A stretch of DNA of 64,000 bases from Salinigranum salinum. Its GTDB lineage: Archaea; Halobacteriota; Halobacteria; Halobacteriales; Haloferacaceae. The notes beneath the pieces are model-generated. The model was not told the DNA's origin and ran no database searches. It was given only the letters and a program-made list of their open reading frames with translations. Location: assembly GCF_009176545.1 (NCBI RefSeq), contig NZ_VTOJ01000002.1, positions 310,001 to 374,000 on the forward strand, read 5' to 3'. The stretch's first letter is position 1; every line of letters begins with the position of its first letter. The position numbers and the translations under genes were made by a program. Positions 36,874 through 44,658 of the stretch are shown piece after piece.

Positions 36874-38181
36874 ATGAGCACCGAAAGACACTACGAGCGC
36901 GAGTTCGTCCGGACGTTCTTCACCTCCCCGACGGCGGTGGAAGGCGAGGACGACTCCGCGAAGATGCTGCGGAGCGCCGCCGGTCTCCGGGGGATGCAGG
37001 CACCGGACACCTGGATCCCGGACAACGAGGACGCGACCGCGCCCTCGATGCGTGACGAGGGCGTCGAGAACATCGTCGACGTCGTCGCCGAACACGGGGC
37101 GGCGTTCCCGGGCGAGATCCACCCGCGGGTCGTCTGGCACCGCGACGACCCCTCGACACGCTACGCGGGCTTCCGGATGATGCTGGAGATCGCCGACCCC
37201 GAAAACGGCGCGGTCGACCACATCGACGGGTTCGTCATCCCCGAGGTCGGCGACATCGACGACTGGAAGAAGGCCGACGAGTTCTTCACCATCGTCGAGA
37301 ACGAGCACGGTCTCGAGGAGGGAAGCCTCTCGATGTCCGTCATCGTCGAGAGCGGCGAGGCCGAACTCGCCATGGGCGACCTCCGCAAGGAGATGGGTCG
37401 GCCGTCGAACAACCTCGAACGGCTGTTCATGCTGGTCGACGGTGAGGTCGACTACACCAAGGACATGCGGGCCATGACGCCGACGGGATCGCTCCCCCCG
37501 TGGCCCGAGCTGCGGCACAACACCTCCCGTGGAGCCAGCGCCGCCGACCTCGTCGCCGTCGACGGGCCGTACGACGACATCCGCGACGTCGAGGGCTACC
37601 ACGAGCGGATGGTCGACAACCGGGCGAAGGGGATGATCGGCATCTGGTCGCTGACGCCGGGACAGGTCGTCGAGGCGAACCGGTCGCCGCTCCCACCGAA
37701 GACCGGGAGCTGGCTGCTGGAGGTCGACGGCGAGGACGTCGAACTCGAGGCGGTGGACGGCAAACAGGTGTACGACGGGGACGAGGTCGAACTCGACGCG
37801 CTCGGTGACGATCGGTACGAGCTGGAGGTCGGCGACGACGAGATGGAACTCGACGCCGACGGCCTGCGCGAGGAACTGCTGGCCCTGACGTCGTACGTCC
37901 CCAGCATGGACGACATCGTCGACTCCATGGAGGAGTTCGAGGCGGCCAAGGAGGCCGGGAAAGGTGCCATCGCCATGACCCAGTCGGCGACCCTGGTCAT
38001 CGACGGTGTCGAGATCGACATCAGCAAAGACCGCATGTGGGACGAGGCGACCTACCAGGCCGCCCAGACGCCGATCGCGCTGTTCCAGGACGTCTACGAA
38101 CACCGACCGGACCAGCACGAGGAACTCGAGGAGATGTACGGTGCGGACGTCGTCGAGCGGGCGACGTCGGTCGGCAACTGA
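36874..38181 (+). CDS. aceB: Malate synthase, haloarchaeal type (AceB)
   Basis: The 435-residue protein matches the distinctive haloarchaeal malate synthase: FVRTFFTSPTAVEGEDDSAKMLR start, APDTWIPDNEDATAPSMRDEG, HIDGFVIPEVGDIDDWKKADEFF, then VIVESGEAELAMGDLR, and the late DRMWDEATYQAAQTPIALFQDVYE. The fold is HpcH/HpaI-like, and this class is shorter than bacterial MSA/MSG. It condenses acetyl-CoA and glyoxylate in the glyoxylate or methylaspartate cycle. In Haloferax it adjoins isocitrate lyase; here it adjoins katG (divergent) and an island (downstream), with no aceA in the window. Confidence 0.93.
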   Translation: MSTERHYEREFVRTFFTSPTAVEGEDDSAKMLRSAAGLRGMQAPDTWIPDNEDATAPSMRDEGVENIVDVVAEHGAAFPGEIHPRVVWHRDDPSTRYAGFRMMLEIADPENGAVDHIDGFVIPEVGDIDDWKKADEFFTIVENEHGLEEGSLSMSVIVESGEAELAMGDLRKEMGRPSNNLERLFMLVDGEVDYTKDMRAMTPTGSLPPWPELRHNTSRGASAADLVAVDGPYDDIRDVEGYHERMVDNRAKGMIGIWSLTPGQVVEANRSPLPPKTGSWLLEVDGEDVELEAVDGKQVYDGDEVELDALGDDRYELEVGDDEMELDADGLREELLALTSYVPSMDDIVDSMEEFEAAKEAGKGAIAMTQSATLVIDGVEIDISKDRMWDEATYQAAQTPIALFQDVYEHRPDQHEELEEMYGADVVERATSVGN

Positions 38182-38476
38182 GCCCGCCGTCACCGCACTC
38201 GTCTTGCCGCGGCCGTCGGCTGGCATCGGTCGCTGACGCCAGTCGGTTCCGTTCGACCGGGCCACCCTGTCGCAACTGGTTTGTTTCCACACCGACTACT
38301 GTGCGCTGCACACCGCAGTCCCCGCCCGAGTACGCCTACGAGGGCGCGATGACGCGCGGAGAACCCCGGTGTGGCACATGAGGGCCCGCTCACACCTGGT
38401 TTCGACCGAACGTGGGCCGCCCGGCACGAGGGTTTCCCGGTTGACACGGCACGCAGCCCAGGGATGATACCGGTCG
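38182..38476. other. Region after aceB, nothing recognised
   Basis: No promoter, repeat or family-like ORF was seen before the island repeat that begins at 38477. Confidence 0.4.
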
Positions 38477-38603
38477 TTAGTGTTCCGGGCGTACACTTCG
38501 AGTATGCTCTTAGAAATATTTGTGAATAATATAGCTCGATTCAGTTGCGATCTACCGATGAGTCCGGTTCTTTGGTAGTAACCGCTCTTCCTACTGGATT
38601 CTG
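38477..38603. repeat. Island repeat, copy A (long form)
   Basis: Begins ttagtgttccgggcgtacac and runs about 125 bases, with roughly 80% identity to 40131-40256. Shared landmarks are cgagtatgctcttaga, gtgaataatat and gtagtaaccgctcttcctac. It lies between aceB and the island. Confidence 0.85.
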
Positions 38604-38604
38604 A

Positions 38605-39027
38605 TCACCTGCGTCTAATCTGACGGCGAAGCAACTCCCCGCCCACGTACCCGATACAGCCGAATAAACACCCCCATGAGACGATGAGGAAATCGAGGTC
38701 GAAGAGAAAACCCAATCGCTCTGTGACGGTGAACCCTCGGTATAGGAAGAACACTTCGACAAGCCCTGTGGAGAAAAACACGAAACAGGAACTGGCAAGA
38801 CCCAGAATGAACTCGCGACGGAAGTACGCGATTACACTAGACGATATTATTGCGATGAGTGTCGCAATGAACGGGGGGCTCGGGCCACCCCACGAAACAA
38901 ACGAAGCAGAGCCGAAGACGCCTGTTAGATAACCGATTGCGACGACGAATGAGATGGCGAGAGACCCGATTATTGATGTCCTCAAGTCCACATCGTTACT
39001 CCCAAAGAGAACTTCGGCCCAGTACAT
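38605..39027 (-). CDS. Small membrane protein (140 aa), unrecognised
   Basis: There are four predicted membrane helices (residues about 19-41, 48-66, 73-95 and 108-128), a GGPSPPFIATLIAI loop and an Arg-rich C-terminus. No catalytic motif is visible. The gene is noticeably AT-richer than the core genome, consistent with the accessory island. An AT box on its strand (cctgtaattgt region, about 39047-39057) is at leaderless distance. Function unknown. Confidence 0.7.
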   Translation of the reverse strand: MYWAEVLFGSNDVDLRTSIIGSLAISFVVAIGYLTGVFGSASFVSWGGPSPPFIATLIAIISSSVIAYFRREFILGLASSCFVFFSTGLVEVFFLYRGFTVTERLGFLFDLDFLIVSWGCLFGCIGYVGGELLRRQIRRR

Positions 39028-39119
39028 TCCAAGCCCCGACTTTGTAACCTGTAATTGTAGTTTTTCTGTCTAAGACTCGGCGTATTGCGAATGCACACCG
39101 AGTGAGTGTTTGGTCGTTG

Positions 39120-39158
39120 ATTGCCTGCTGAACTCACCTTCTGTATTCAGCAGGCAAT
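39120..39158. terminator. Perfect 13-bp inverted repeat with 13-nt loop
   Basis: attgcctgctgaa at 39120-39132 pairs with ttcagcaggcaat at 39146-39158. It lies between two divergent units (the 38605 gene and hicBA), so it may be an attenuating stem, a protein site or a recombination scar rather than a terminator. Confidence 0.4.
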
Positions 39159-39335
39159 TGCTGACGATATGGTGACAGGACATCGACATCCACGACTCGG
39201 AATCCGTTCGTGCCAAGATCATTCCTGAAGTAGATTACATGTGTCGACCTTCTTCGGTCAGTGGGCTATCCCGGCTAGTCCGACTGTTCGAAGAATCTGG
39301 ATAGATGTGAGATGTTTGGATAGCCACCGACCAAA

Positions 39336-39345
39336 CGCTTATTCG
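39336..39345 (+). promoter_or_regulatory. Core promoter of hicBA copy 1
   Basis: cgcttattcg is centred 30 nt before the hicB ATG at 39371. Confidence 0.55.
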
Positions 39346-39370
39346 ACGCGTTGCGCTATCCGTAGCTAGA

Positions 39371-39640
39371 ATGGCCAGTTCGACCAGAGACGGAGCGACT
39401 CACACCGACGAGATTCGTCTGTGGCGCGAGGACGATTGGTGGGTCGCCAAACACGTCGAAACCGGAGTCACGACGCAAGGCCAGTCCAGAACGGCTGCAC
39501 TAGAAAACCTCGACGAGGCGGTTGCGCTCCACAACGACGAGATCGGGAGAGATCCGACCGACGAGGAACTCCGTGAGATGGGAATCGACCCGGCCGACAA
39601 CAGGACCGGTGACCGGGACGCACCAGACGTGCTCGACTAA
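39371..39640 (+). CDS. hicB: HicB family antitoxin
   Basis: The 89-residue protein has the HicB-like partial RNase-H fold: EIRLWREDDWWVAKHVETGVTTQGQSRTAALENLDEAVALH, residues 14-54. A DPTDEELREMGIDPAD tail probably carries the toxin-neutralising or DNA-contacting segment. It starts 30 nt after a promoter box and lies three bases before hicA, in the archaeal hicB-hicA order (antitoxin first). It would bind and inactivate the HicA mRNA interferase and likely repress its own operon. A decayed paralogue sits 2.8 kb downstream. Confidence 0.88.
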   Translation: MASSTRDGATHTDEIRLWREDDWWVAKHVETGVTTQGQSRTAALENLDEAVALHNDEIGRDPTDEELREMGIDPADNRTGDRDAPDVLD

Positions 39641-39643
39641 TCG

Positions 39644-39895
39644 ATGGGGAGACGGACGTTCTCCGGCACGGAAGTCGTGAAGGTGCTGGTCAACGTCGGG
39701 GGCTTCGAGTGGCGACGGACGACTGGCGATCACGCACAACTGTACTACGAGCACCCCACGAACGAGGACGACCGACGGCGAGTCACGGTTCCGTTACACG
39801 ACGAGCTTCGGACCGGAACGCTCCGTGGCATCGCCGACAGTGCCGGGGCCAACGACTTCGACGCGTTTTGTGAGTGGATCGACCGCCACGCCTAA
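39644..39895 (+). CDS. hicA: HicA family toxin (mRNA interferase)
   Basis: The 83-residue double-stranded-RNA-binding-like toxin reads FSGTEVVKVLVNVGGFEWRRTTGDHAQLYYEHP, with catalytic His30 in TGDHAQLYY, then RRRVTVPLHDELRTGTLRGIADSAG and FCEWIDR. All family landmarks and normal length are present. HicA cleaves mRNA to arrest growth. Start ATG 39644 follows the hicB stop by three bases. A second copy at 42484 lacks the first ten residues. Confidence 0.88.
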   Translation: MGRRTFSGTEVVKVLVNVGGFEWRRTTGDHAQLYYEHPTNEDDRRRVTVPLHDELRTGTLRGIADSAGANDFDAFCEWIDRHA

Positions 39896-39909
39896 TCAGG
39901 ACGGACGGG

Positions 39910-40050
39910 ATGACATCCGATAGCCATACCGGCGACCGTACCCCGCTCGACGACGTGATGGACGATATTCGTCGAGAACTGGTGCTACGAGTCGCCAAGG
40001 CAGACCGGGAGAAACACCGCGACATCTACGACGCGCTCGAACACGAATAG
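39910..40050 (+). CDS. Small protein (46 aa) following hicBA
   Basis: MTSDSHTGDRTPLDDVMDDI then RRELVLRVAKADREKHRDIYDALEHE: a short, highly charged, probably alpha-helical protein, starting 14 bases after the hicA stop. The operon position suggests a third toxin-antitoxin-associated component. The second hicBA copy has no equivalent. No family was recognised. Confidence 0.6.
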   Translation: MTSDSHTGDRTPLDDVMDDIRRELVLRVAKADREKHRDIYDALEHE

Positions 40051-40097
40051 TTCTCTCACGACCTTCGGTTCCCGACTCACAGAGTCCCAGTGTTTCA

Positions 40098-40256
40098 CTT
40101 CCACCGAGCCTACTAGTAGAAGCTCGCCCGGTAGTGTTCCGGGTGTACATTTCGAGTATGCTCTTAGAATCATCAGTGAATAATATGTATATGTTCAGTT
40201 ACGGTCTATCGTCGAGATCGATTCTTCCGTAGTAACCGCTCTTCCTACCGAATCTT
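40098..40256. repeat. Island repeat, copy B (left extension + long form)
   Basis: The left part cttccaccgagcctactagt (40098-40130) is shared with copy C. The core gtagtgttccgggtgtacat is 40131-40150, and the long form to about 40256 is shared with copy A. It separates the first hicBA module from the HExxH membrane-protein gene. Confidence 0.85.
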
Positions 40257-40399
40257 GGAAACAGTCGGTGATAACGAGCTTGGAATGAGGTCTCCCGAGA
40301 GTACTGACATCTGTCAGCGTTGGATGGTCGTGCTGCATACAGGGCGTATATCGAGTATGGTGCGAACGCTTTTCTGCAAGAGGGATGTCACGCTAGTGA

Positions 40400-41296
40400 A
40401 TGGATGACTTGTCTACTGAGCGAGTTCTCGCCGATCTCGAACTCACTCGCGGGCTTACGATTCAGATGCTGGCAATCGGCACGCTGGGAATGCTCGTCGG
40501 GTGGACGCTCTTTAGTGGCCTCTACCAGTTCACAACCGGTAACGCTGTAACGTTTCAATTTGCGCCGGTATCGGTCGGTTGGCTTGCAACCCCACTGAAC
40601 ATCCTCGTCCTCGTGTTTCTTGGGACCGCGGTTCTCGCACCCCACGAGTGGCTACATGGGCTCGCAATCAGATACTACGGTGGCGAGCCTCGCTACGGTG
40701 TCGGTGTCGCTCACTTCGTTCTCCCATATGCGTATGCGACGACCGATCACGAGTTCACGCGCAACCAGTTCATCGTGGTTCTCTTGACGCCCCTCGTCGT
40801 GATGACACTCGTCGGTATCCCCCTGATGATCCTTCTCGAGTGGGGCTGGCTGGCCATTCCACTGACACTGAATGCCGCTGGCGCGGTCGCGGACATCTGG
40901 ATGACACTGATGGTAGTGAGCTACCCGGTACACATTCGTATCGTTGATCACGAACGCGGCGTCAGAATCCTTGGGAAGGACAGTGATCGTCCGCGTTCGC
41001 TGTCGATTACGTCGCTCGTCTGGGACGCACTCTCCGGTGCGGCGGTGGCGTTGTTTGTCGTGGGGATTCTCCTGGCACTTGGTGGTCCAATACTCCTCTC
41101 GGCGCTCGGAGTCGAATCGATGACGGTCGGGAAGCCGGGGACGATTACGTACCTCTTCGCGTTCGTCAACACCGCAGAAGAAATCTCGATCAGTGTCGGT
41201 CCGGGTGTCCTGAGTGTGGGTGGTCTGCTTGGATTGCTGTATGCGTTCGTGCGGAGCTATCGTCGAGGCAAACGGTCACTCACGGACACCGCGTAG
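40400..41296 (+). CDS. DUF3267-type putative zincin membrane protein
   Basis: The 298-residue protein has about six membrane segments. The HEWLHGLAIRYYGGEPRYGVGV stretch (residues 82-103) carries a HExxH metalloprotease-like motif placed within the membrane, as in DUF3267/M50-like site-2 proteases. Helices at 20-45, 62-80, 120-148 and 215-235 surround it. A cttttct box lies about 28 nt upstream. Substrate unknown. It is lower in GC than flanking core genes and is flanked by island repeats. Confidence 0.7.
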   Translation: MDDLSTERVLADLELTRGLTIQMLAIGTLGMLVGWTLFSGLYQFTTGNAVTFQFAPVSVGWLATPLNILVLVFLGTAVLAPHEWLHGLAIRYYGGEPRYGVGVAHFVLPYAYATTDHEFTRNQFIVVLLTPLVVMTLVGIPLMILLEWGWLAIPLTLNAAGAVADIWMTLMVVSYPVHIRIVDHERGVRILGKDSDRPRSLSITSLVWDALSGAAVALFVVGILLALGGPILLSALGVESMTVGKPGTITYLFAFVNTAEEISISVGPGVLSVGGLLGLLYAFVRSYRRGKRSLTDTA

Positions 41297-41436
41297 CACA
41301 TCCACCGATGAGGTACAACGGCTACGCTGAAGGAACAAGGGTAGACTGCCGGGGACACAGTCCGTATCTGTCCCCACTGTCTCTCGAAGGCCGGTAAGCC
41401 CATTACCGCACGGCGACACTTCCATACTACTTACTC

Positions 41437-41883
41437 ATGGAGAAGACCCCACTGTTCCGAGAAGTGCAGCGGTTTCGCCAGCCGTGGCTCTGGGCACTCC
41501 TCGGCGGTATCGCGCTTCTTATGCTCGTGTTGGGACCCATTTCGTGGAGCGGGCTCGTCGTCGTCGGTGCGGTCGCTGGACTTCTGTACAGCCTTCGTCT
41601 CGAAACCGAAGTGAGAGCTGACGGCATCTATCTCAAAATGTGGCCGCTTCATCGGTCGTTCCGTCGGGTACAATGGACGGAGATTGAACGCTACGAGCCC
41701 GAAGAGTACAGACCAATTCGTGAGTTCGGTGGGTGGGGCATTCGCTGGGCACCCGGGAAGATCGCGTACAACGTACATGGCAACCAAGGGATTCGGATTT
41801 TGCGAACGAACGGACGCGTAGTGCTTATCGGATCACAGCATCCAGAGGAATTTGTAAAGACAATTGACGAGGCAGTACAGTAG
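41437..41883 (+). CDS. DUF6141-like membrane-anchored PH-type protein
   Basis: The 148-residue protein has two N-terminal membrane helices (residues 17-55), then a beta-rich cytosolic part: LRLETEVRADGIYLKMWPLHRSFRRVQWTEIERYEPEEYRP and IRILRTNGRVVLIGSQHPEEFVKTIDEAV. It resembles bacterial PH domains found in DUF6141. The role is unknown. The gene is part of the island and is possibly transcribed with the preceding HExxH protein gene. Confidence 0.65.
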   Translation: MEKTPLFREVQRFRQPWLWALLGGIALLMLVLGPISWSGLVVVGAVAGLLYSLRLETEVRADGIYLKMWPLHRSFRRVQWTEIERYEPEEYRPIREFGGWGIRWAPGKIAYNVHGNQGIRILRTNGRVVLIGSQHPEEFVKTIDEAVQ

Positions 41884-42189
41884 TATCCTCGTTTCCGCTT
41901 GACCGCCACCAAGAACGAAGAGATAACAGAATTAGATTGCATGTGCCGAGTTCCGATTGGCGTGTCGTATTGTCTGAGTTCACGGCTCAATTCGTTCGAT
42001 TTTTACTTCCACCGAGCCTACTAGTAGAAACTCGGCCGGTAGTGTTCCGGGCGTACACGTCGAATTCACCGGCAGTGGCTTCGTTGTGGACGTATTCTCG
42101 TGACATTAGTGCTCACCCGCGTGCGAGGTGTATCAGCTCACGACCGAATCCCTACGCGAGACGTCCTACTATCTCAGACCAACAGAGCC
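41884..42189. other. Island intergenic region with repeat copy C
   Basis: The copy C repeat occupies 42005-42058. No intact gene is seen. The stretch 42059-42189 precedes the degraded hicB copy and may hold its old promoter. Confidence 0.45.
42005..42058. repeat. Island repeat, copy C
   Basis: cttccaccgagcctactagt through gtagtgttccgggcgtacac (42039-42058) is nearly identical over about 55 bases to 40098-40150. The long right half of copies A and B is absent. Confidence 0.85.
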
Positions 42190-42451
42190 AGTTCGACGCG
42201 AGATGGGAGCCCGCACGAAGCGGAGATTCGGCTGTGGCGTGAGGACGACTGATGGGTCGCCAAAGACGTCGAAAACGGTGTCACCACGCAAGGGCAGTCT
42301 CGGGAGGCTACACTGGCAAACCTTGACGAGGCGGTCGCGCTCCACAACGACGAGGTTGGGAGAGCGCCGACCGACGAGGAACTCCGTGAGGTGGGTTCAG
42401 CCCCCGGACAACACGACTGGTACACAGGAGCCGCCGGACGTACTCGAGTAA
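42190..42451 (+). pseudogene. Degraded HicB antitoxin, copy 2
   Basis: From 42190 the reading SSTRDGSPHEAEIRLWREDD aligns with residues 3-22 of HicB copy 1. The start codon is missing. The next Trp codon is changed to TGA (42250-42252), after which WVAKDVENGVTTQGQSREATLANLDEAVALHNDE continues. A further frameshift occurs near 42393, before the PPDNTTGTQEPPDVLE end. Three independent lesions show a dead gene. Confidence 0.85.
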
Positions 42452-42483
42452 TCGATGGGGAGGAGGGCGTTCTCCGGCCGAGA

Positions 42484-42705
42484 ATGGTGAAAGTACTGGT
42501 CAACGTCGGTGGATTCGAGTGGCGACGAACGACTGGCGACCACGCCCAGTTGTACTACGAACATCCGACGAGCGAAGCCGACAGACGGCGGGTCACGGTT
42601 CCATTACACGACGAACTTCGAGCAGGGACGCTCCGTAGTATCGCCGACAGCGCGGGTGCGAGGGATTTCGAGGAGTTCTGTGAGTGGCTCGACCGTAACT
42701 CGTAG
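42484..42705 (+). CDS. hicA: HicA toxin, copy 2 (N-terminally truncated)
   Basis: This is a 73-residue ORF from ATG 42484. The original start (ATG 42455, three bases after the hicB remnant) now runs into TGA at 42488 because one base was lost relative to copy 1. The remaining MVKVLVNVGGFEWRRTTGDH to FCEWLDRNS keeps the catalytic His and the rest of the fold, but lacks the first ten residues. It may be inactive, or be neutralised by the intact HicB in trans. Confidence 0.7.
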   Translation: MVKVLVNVGGFEWRRTTGDHAQLYYEHPTSEADRRRVTVPLHDELRAGTLRSIADSAGARDFEEFCEWLDRNS

Positions 42706-42886
42706 TTCCCACTGCGACCGTGAGCGGGTTCAGAGTACATCGGTTCTCACGCACACTCTACTAGTCGTTCGTCGATCGGTAGTGTTCCGGGCGATATTCG
42801 TTTGATTGCAGGTCACGAGTCCGAAGCCGGGGATCGATCGAGACGGACCGGGACGAACGTGACGAGGTCAGGTGCCGCCCGACGGC
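42706..42886. other. Right border of the island
   Basis: Holds repeat copy D (42757-42793). No gene was recognised. Confidence 0.4.
42757..42793. repeat. Island repeat, copy D
   Basis: ctactagt near 42758-42765 is followed by cggtagtgttccgggcg (42777-42793). It is the most diverged copy and lies at the right edge of the island, before the aminotransferase stop. Confidence 0.75.
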
Positions 42887-44041
42887 TCACAGGTCGGCGA
42901 CGTCCTCGATGGCGTCGGTCAGCGCCCTGATCGATTCCACGTCGTGTTCGCCCATGTGGCCGATCCGGAACGTCTTTTCGCCGAGCGCCGATCCGTACCC
43001 GTTCGAGAAGACGTAGTCGTACTGCTCGGAGACCGCGTCGATGGTCGCGGCGACGTCGATACCGCGCGTGTTCTCGATGCAGCTCACGGTCTGTGACTCG
43101 TAGCCCGCCTCGGGGAAGGTATCGAAGTGCTCGCGAGCCCACTCGCGGGTGTACTCGGCCATCTCCCGGTGGCGTCGGTCGCGCTCGGCGTGTCCCTCGT
43201 CGAGCATGTGTTTCATCTGTTTTCGGTAGGCGAGCATGATCGGGATCGCCGGGGTGGAGTGGGTCTGTCCCTTCCGATCGTAGTAGTCCAGACACCGCTG
43301 GAAGCCACCGTACCACGACGCCGACTCTTTCTCCAGTTCGCGCTCGTAGGCGGCGTCGCTGACGACGCAGGTCGTCAGCCCCGGCGGCATGGCGAACGCC
43401 TTCTGCGAGGAGTTGAAGATGACGTCGATGCCGTGGGCGTCGATGTCGACGTAGTCGCCGCCGAGCGACGACACCGCGTCGACGACGAAGTAGGTGTCGG
43501 GGTAGTCGGCGACGACGTCGCCGATCTCTTCGATCGGGTTTCTGACTCCCGTGGAACTCTCGTTCATGACGCAGCCCACGACGTCGTAGCCGGTGTCGCT
43601 CTCTTCGAGTCGCTCTCGCACGTCCTCGGGTTTGACCGCCGTGCCCCACTCGTACTCGAGTCGGTCGACGGTCTTGCCGAGTCGCTCGGCGACGTTGGCG
43701 AAGCGTTCGGAGAAGCTCCCGTTGGTCGCACAGAGGATGTGCTCGTCGACGAGGTTGAGCGTCGCCGCCTCCCAGAACTCCGTGCCCGACGCCGTGAGGA
43801 CGATGACGTCGTTGTCGGTGCCGAGGAACTCCTTCGTGTCCTCGACGATGGTCGTGTAGAGGTCGGTCATGCGTTCCATGCGATGTCCGAACATGGGCTG
43901 ACACATCGCCTCGATGACGTCCTCGCGCACCTCGGTCGGACCCGGGATGTACAGCGTCTTGTCGCGGTAGTCGTCCGTGTACTCGCGTTTGTCGGTCACG
44001 TGTTCCACCTGAGTACCGATGGCTGGGTGGGGGGATGTCAT
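42887..44041 (-). CDS. Class V aminotransferase (alanine/serine-glyoxylate type)
   Basis: The 384-residue PLP enzyme has YIPGPTEVREDVIEAMCQPMFGHR, a GTEFWEAATLN loop binding the phosphate, VVDAVSSLGGDYVDIDAHGIDV, and the Schiff-base Lys in FNSSQKAFAMPPG. The fold matches the AGXT/SGAT group, which transaminates glyoxylate. The location near malate synthase (another glyoxylate enzyme), although separated by an island, suggests glyoxylate metabolism; that is inference. Start ATG 44041 is used; a GTG a few codons later is an alternative. Confidence 0.87.
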   Translation of the reverse strand: MTSPHPAIGTQVEHVTDKREYTDDYRDKTLYIPGPTEVREDVIEAMCQPMFGHRMERMTDLYTTIVEDTKEFLGTDNDVIVLTASGTEFWEAATLNLVDEHILCATNGSFSERFANVAERLGKTVDRLEYEWGTAVKPEDVRERLEESDTGYDVVGCVMNESSTGVRNPIEEIGDVVADYPDTYFVVDAVSSLGGDYVDIDAHGIDVIFNSSQKAFAMPPGLTTCVVSDAAYERELEKESASWYGGFQRCLDYYDRKGQTHSTPAIPIMLAYRKQMKHMLDEGHAERDRRHREMAEYTREWAREHFDTFPEAGYESQTVSCIENTRGIDVAATIDAVSEQYDYVFSNGYGSALGEKTFRIGHMGEHDVESIRALTDAIEDVADL

Positions 44042-44658
44042 GGTACTTTTGATTCCGCGCTGAACACGGGGAGGGAGAGACGTGGCCAGTGAGACGGAGG
44101 GAGAGACGTAGCCAGTCGGGTCGGGAGTGGTCGTCACGGCGTTCGTCTCCGTCCTCGGGCGACCACCCTGCCACGAGACGTCGCGCCCCCTCCGGCGCGA
44201 CGCTCATCAGCCCGTCGTCGTGGATCGCCTCGGCGATCGCGGGGAACCGGCCGCGGGAGGCGCCGTCCACCTCGCGGAGTCGGGACGACAGTCGCAGACC
44301 ATCGCGGACGTCGACGACGCGTTCGACGATCGCCGCGGCGAGGTGCCCGCGCTGGCGCACCAGTTGCGAGTGTCGGACGGTGTGGCGTTCGTCCGGGGCG
44401 AACACATGCGAGACGCGATCCGACAGCTTGGTCTCGAGGCGGCGACTGTTCTGGCGAAACACCGGTACACGGTTACAACGGCCCTTATGAACTGGCATCG
44501 GAGCCACCCGGATCACGGGGGTGCCGGTGACGCGCCCGTGCGTGCTGTGTGACCGTATCCGTACGCGGAGTCGATTATATTTTGTGTGTTGTATATTTAC
44601 AGGGGTTCGTGTATATATACCAGAGCGTTCATGTCCTCTGCCCGTGCTGACGTAGGGT
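44042..44658. other. Intergenic region with ambiguous ORF and the transporter promoter
   Basis: Two imperfect copies of a 26-base gagggagagacg unit lie at 44070-44120. The stretch 44127-44552 is open on both strands in register and has moderate codon bias either way. It may be a decayed gene; no call is made. An AT-rich region at 44575-44620 carries the APC promoter. Confidence 0.4.
44590..44620 (+). promoter_or_regulatory. AT-rich promoter region of the APC-UspA gene
   Basis: gtatatttac (44591-44600) and gtatatatac (44611-44620) precede ATG 44659 by about 40-65 nt, so this transcript probably has a short leader. Confidence 0.6.

Larger units (their letters stand above)
39028..39370. other. 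Island intergenic region with hairpin and possible gene fragment
   Basis: Contains a 13-bp hairpin (39120-39158) and an open stretch without a start codon (39176-39304) that reads DIDIHDSESVRAKIIPEVDY and resembles coding DNA, possibly a remnant. The hicB promoter box lies at 39336-39345. Confidence 0.45.

Noticed and set aside
39028..39370. Insertion sequence remnant
   Set aside because: A hairpin and coding-like fragment exist, but there are no terminal repeats paired with a transposase motif.
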